A DNA stretch of 48,451 bases, taken from the IMG/VR virus record IMGVR_UViG_3300031963_000245, positions 1-48,451 of that record. One strand, 5' to 3'. This stretch comes from a virus. Under the pieces are notes generated by a model. It made no database searches, had not been told where the DNA came from, and worked only from the letters and a program-made list of their open reading frames with translations. A program made the translations under genes and the position numbers. The stretch's first letter is position 1; each line of letters begins with the position of its first letter. This document shows, piece by piece, positions 45,822-48,451 of the stretch.

Positions 45822-46769
45822 TTAAAAATCGTCCGTAAAAGTAATAGTTTCGTTCAGTTTTGCTTTTTGGTACTCCACAGTTCTTGATTCAAAGAAATTA
45901 CCTTTTGTCTCAACCGCAATCTGTTCCATAAATTTAAATGGTTGTTCAACATTAAATTGTTTTTTACATCCAAATTTAACAAGTAATCCATCAACCACAA
46001 ACTCAAGATATTGTTTCATTAAGTTAGAGTTCATCCCAATCAATGATACAGGTAATGATTCAGTGATAAACTCCTTCTCAATTTCCAAAGCCGATAACAA
46101 AATTTCTTTAATTCTTTTCTCACTTGGTTTGTTCTCAACATGGTGGTTTAACAAATGAATTGCAAAATCACAATGTAAGTTTTCATCTTTAAAGATAAGA
46201 GCATTAGCGTTACATAAACCTGGCATAACACCTCTTGACTTTAACCAAAAAATTGAACAAAAAGAACCTGAAAAGAATATCCCTTCAACCGCTGCAAAGG
46301 CCACCAATCTCTCCTGAAACGATGCGTTTTCAATCCAATCAAGTGCCCATTTCGCTTTCTTCTGAACCGCTGGTAACCTATCAATTGCGTTGAAACATTC
46401 ATCTTTTTCCTTCGGATTATTAATATAAGTATCTATTAAAAGAGAATACATCAGCGAGTGAATGTTTTCCATAGCAAGTTGCATTCCGTAGAAGAACTTA
46501 GCTTCAGGGTACTGTACCTCTCTATAGAAGTTCTCAGCCAAGTTTTCATTAACAATACCATCAGAAGCGGCAAAAAATGATAACACATTTTTGACAAAAT
46601 ATTGTTCATTTTCAGACAATTTATTCCAATCTCTAATATCATCAGTTAAGTCTACTTCTTCAGCGGTCCAAAACGCCGCTTGATGTTGTTGGTAGAATTC
46701 CCAAATGTCATTGTGTTCAATTGGGAAAATAACGAACCTACCAGGGTTTTCTTTAAGTATTTTTTCCAT
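45822..46769 (-). CDS. nrdB: Class I ribonucleotide reductase small subunit
   Basis: Iron-binding radical subunit of the reductase. The sequence is strikingly close to eukaryotic R2: [51 protein letters not shown] with the radical Tyr, [13 protein letters not shown] and DENLHCDFA. The iron ligands (Asp in the first motif, Glu and His residues in the others) are present. The C-terminal tail ends FTDDF, the R1-docking type seen in eukaryotic R2 (FTLDADF). At 315 residues it is slightly shorter at the N-terminus than eukaryotic R2. It begins one base after the helicase stop codon. Confidence 0.96.
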   Translation of the reverse strand: MEKILKENPGRFVIFPIEHNDIWEFYQQHQAAFWTAEEVDLTDDIRDWNKLSENEQYFVKNVLSFFAASDGIVNENLAENFYREVQYPEAKFFYGMQLAMENIHSLMYSLLIDTYINNPKEKDECFNAIDRLPAVQKKAKWALDWIENASFQERLVAFAAVEGIFFSGSFCSIFWLKSRGVMPGLCNANALIFKDENLHCDFAIHLLNHHVENKPSEKRIKEILLSALEIEKEFITESLPVSLIGMNSNLMKQYLEFVVDGLLVKFGCKKQFNVEQPFKFMEQIAVETKGNFFESRTVEYQKAKLNETITFTDDF

Positions 46770-46770
46770 A

Positions 46771-48171
46771 TTATTCCGATTTATCTTCTTTGTTTTCGTT
46801 AGTTTTCTTTTCTTTTCTTCTTTCCATCAAATCCTTGATTCGTTGTCTGTTTCTTTCCTCTTGTTGTTCTTCAAGACCTAAGAATGTTACTGATGTTTCA
46901 GTGTCAATTTCCAACATCCCGTTATCAAACTTACAGTTTTCAAAAACAACACCATCATCACCAATACGAGATTTAGTGATGGCAATAGTTGCCAACTTCA
47001 TCTCCTTTTGTTGTAGTGTTTTTGCTACCGATATGATAACGTGACCCACTTGTGCTTTCTTAATTGACCCACCCATTTGGTCTGTGGTTACAACCTCAGA
47101 TGAAATAGAACTTCTATTACCTTGTGTTGCCGTCCAACCTACCAAGTCAAGTTCATGACACATCGCTTCAAAAGACCTCATTACTGAACCCTCAGATTTC
47201 CACTCATCACCATTTTGTCTGTCAGGTAGAACACAATCAATATAATCCAAAAGAACCATATCAATCTTTGTTCCGTCAGCAATCATTTTTCTGATTTGGT
47301 TTTTGATTTGTAACATACTCATAGTATCCGAAGGTAATTTTTTCAAGATAAGTTTGTTTTCCATCTTATCTTTTATCTCCTTCACTTTAGTCATAACCTC
47401 ATCTTTTTTAACTGACAATTCATCAGGGTGAACTTTAGTCCACAAAGTTATGTGTTTTCTTTGGATAATCTTAGGGTTATCTTCAAAAAATATTTGAAGG
47501 ACATTATATCCTAAATTAAATGCATTGTTTGAGATTTTTGTAAGTAAGGTTGATTTACCCACACCTGTTGGTGCCAACACGACACCAATTTCACCTTTAG
47601 CCAAACCACCTTTTAACAATCTGTCAATACCCGCAATTCCCATAGGGACTGGGTGTCTGTAATCTTCATTCAACACCTCTTCCAACTCAGAGAAGACATC
47701 TTGCATACCATCTTCTCTCTCCCCAACTTGTAATGCGGTTCTTACTAATTGTTCTACTTTGTCGTAGTTTTCAAACTCACCACCATCAATGATTTTTTGA
47801 GCTTTGTTCATTACCTTTTGAAGTTCTTGTTGTTTACAAAACTTCATTGCTTTGTCTTGTACAAAGTCCCCACCTTCAACGGGAACCTCTTTAATTTTTT
47901 TAATGGTATCAATAACCATTTTAGACGCCAACTCTTGTTGTAATTCAGATTTTGTAATCTGTTCCAATGTGTCGTATGTTGGTGTATGTTCGTATTTTGA
48001 GTAATACTCCTTAATCATTTGCATAATTAATTTGAAGTATTTGTTCTCAAAATAACTAACCTCAATCACATCAATTATGGACCTCGCAAAATCCTTATCA
48101 ACAATAATTTGGTTTAATAATTGTAGCTGAAAACTGCTACCTAAATAATCAAAATTTTTCTTAGAACTCAT
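46771..48171 (-). CDS. Replicative DNA helicase, DnaB/gp41-like
   Basis: Hexameric 5'-3' helicase that would drive the replication fork with the primase at 10735. The N-terminal domain (about residues 1-150) is helical, as in DnaB. The RecA-like motor has Walker [13 protein letters not shown] (about 198-208), Walker [11 protein letters not shown] (about 300), the motif GWTATQGNR with its sensor Gln (about 348), and a downstream SVAKT segment with the arginine-finger region around KSRIGDDG. The C-terminal ~30 residues are highly charged ([20 protein letters not shown]). At 466 residues it fits T4 gp41 (475). It heads the operon with NrdB and NrdA. Confidence 0.93.
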   Translation of the reverse strand: MSSKKNFDYLGSSFQLQLLNQIIVDKDFARSIIDVIEVSYFENKYFKLIMQMIKEYYSKYEHTPTYDTLEQITKSELQQELASKMVIDTIKKIKEVPVEGGDFVQDKAMKFCKQQELQKVMNKAQKIIDGGEFENYDKVEQLVRTALQVGEREDGMQDVFSELEEVLNEDYRHPVPMGIAGIDRLLKGGLAKGEIGVVLAPTGVGKSTLLTKISNNAFNLGYNVLQIFFEDNPKIIQRKHITLWTKVHPDELSVKKDEVMTKVKEIKDKMENKLILKKLPSDTMSMLQIKNQIRKMIADGTKIDMVLLDYIDCVLPDRQNGDEWKSEGSVMRSFEAMCHELDLVGWTATQGNRSSISSEVVTTDQMGGSIKKAQVGHVIISVAKTLQQKEMKLATIAITKSRIGDDGVVFENCKFDNGMLEIDTETSVTFLGLEEQQEERNRQRIKDLMERRKEKKTNENKEDKSE

Positions 48172-48192
48172 ATAATTTTACCTTAATATATC

Positions 48193-48199
48193 ATAAATA
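48193..48199 (-). promoter_or_regulatory. Candidate phage promoter element TATTTAT before the helicase
   Basis: The minus strand reads TATTTATGATAT, 21 bases before the helicase ATG, filling the start of a 28-base gap. It is one of a set of such elements; function is inferred. Confidence 0.35.
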
Positions 48200-48442
48200 T
48201 TACGCCCCAAGACTAACTTCAAGATATTTGTAAGTTAAATTTTTAGATGAAAAAATGTCAGTCAAAGACATAAGTAAGTTTTTTAGGTGTGGGCGTACAT
48301 CCACGGTATATCTTATCTTAGGCGGGTATATTTTAGCATCAAATTCTCTATGACAAATTGTCTTGTCACCTTCTTTAATATATACACTAAAAGACTCAGG
48401 ACCGTCAGTATATGACGTATCTAAAATCGCAGGATTGTTCAT
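48200..48442 (-). CDS. Hypothetical small protein (80 aa)
   Basis: Beta-rich first half (SYTDGPESFSVYIKEGDK) with a single Cys, then a helix (PHLKNLLMSLTDIF) and a final strand. No family is recognised. The ATG overlaps a TGA that would end a gene lying mostly beyond the right edge (ATGA), so it probably continues an operon from outside the window. Confidence 0.7.
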   Translation of the reverse strand: MNNPAILDTSYTDGPESFSVYIKEGDKTICHREFDAKIYPPKIRYTVDVRPHLKNLLMSLTDIFSSKNLTYKYLEVSLGA

Positions 48443-48451
48443 AATTTCATA

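Noticed and set aside
48439-48450. Possible end of another gene at the right edge
   Set aside because: Only three codons before a TGA are visible, which is too little to support a feature.

Overview
The window is about 48 kb of an AT-rich (roughly one third G+C by eye) tailed-phage genome. It looks like a large T4-like myovirus of a Bacteroidetes, probably flavobacterial, host. The T4-like signs are a gp25-like and a gp6-like baseplate protein, a gp46/gp47-like recombination nuclease pair, a DnaG-type primase, a DnaB-type helicase and a class I ribonucleotide reductase. The Bacteroidetes signs are a sigma factor close to Bacteroidetes primary sigma factors, SprB-like repeats in tail proteins, a TTTG/TAnnTTTG-type promoter, and no evident Shine-Dalgarno sequences. 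Genes are tightly packed, and many pairs overlap as ATGA or TAATG.

Layout. (1) 1-2963, minus strand: a lysis-like block with a truncated membrane-anchored protein, an acidic protein, an amidase endolysin, a four-helix membrane protein and an i-spanin-like protein. (2) 3027-11634, minus: a sigma factor followed by a recombination and replication block (gp46-like ATPase, gp47-like nuclease, PD-(D/E)XK nuclease, primase) mixed with small unknown genes. Two of these small genes are very short and were found by hand (9162-9305 and 9768-9857). (3) 11720-19562, plus: the only plus-strand block, with four genes for adhesin-like proteins. One has 1750 residues, about two thirds of them TPTN/TPTE-type repeats. 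(4) 19563-43298, minus: a long baseplate and tail operon read from gp25-like and gp6-like through nine very large or unknown structural proteins (several with SprB-like, PKD-like or carboxypeptidase-regulatory-like folds), a glycosyltransferase, and a RuvC-like resolvase at the end. (5) 43392-48442, minus: a helicase, NrdB, NrdA operon closed by a clear hairpin terminator, preceded by one small unknown gene.

How it fits together. Blocks 2 and 5 supply nucleotide synthesis, replication and recombination. Block 4 builds the baseplate and fibres. Block 3 probably makes the host-contact adhesins. Block 1 opens the cell. The sigma factor may direct phage transcription. Most longer leaders carry a TATTTAT element shortly before the first start codon, a possible phage promoter with only a -10 box. 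The most interesting points are the large Thr/Pro repeat adhesin, the glycosyltransferase inside the tail operon (together suggesting glycosylated fibres), the use of SprB-like modules, and a long hydrophobic stretch inside a 1631-residue tail protein. All functions are read from motifs by eye; no search was run.
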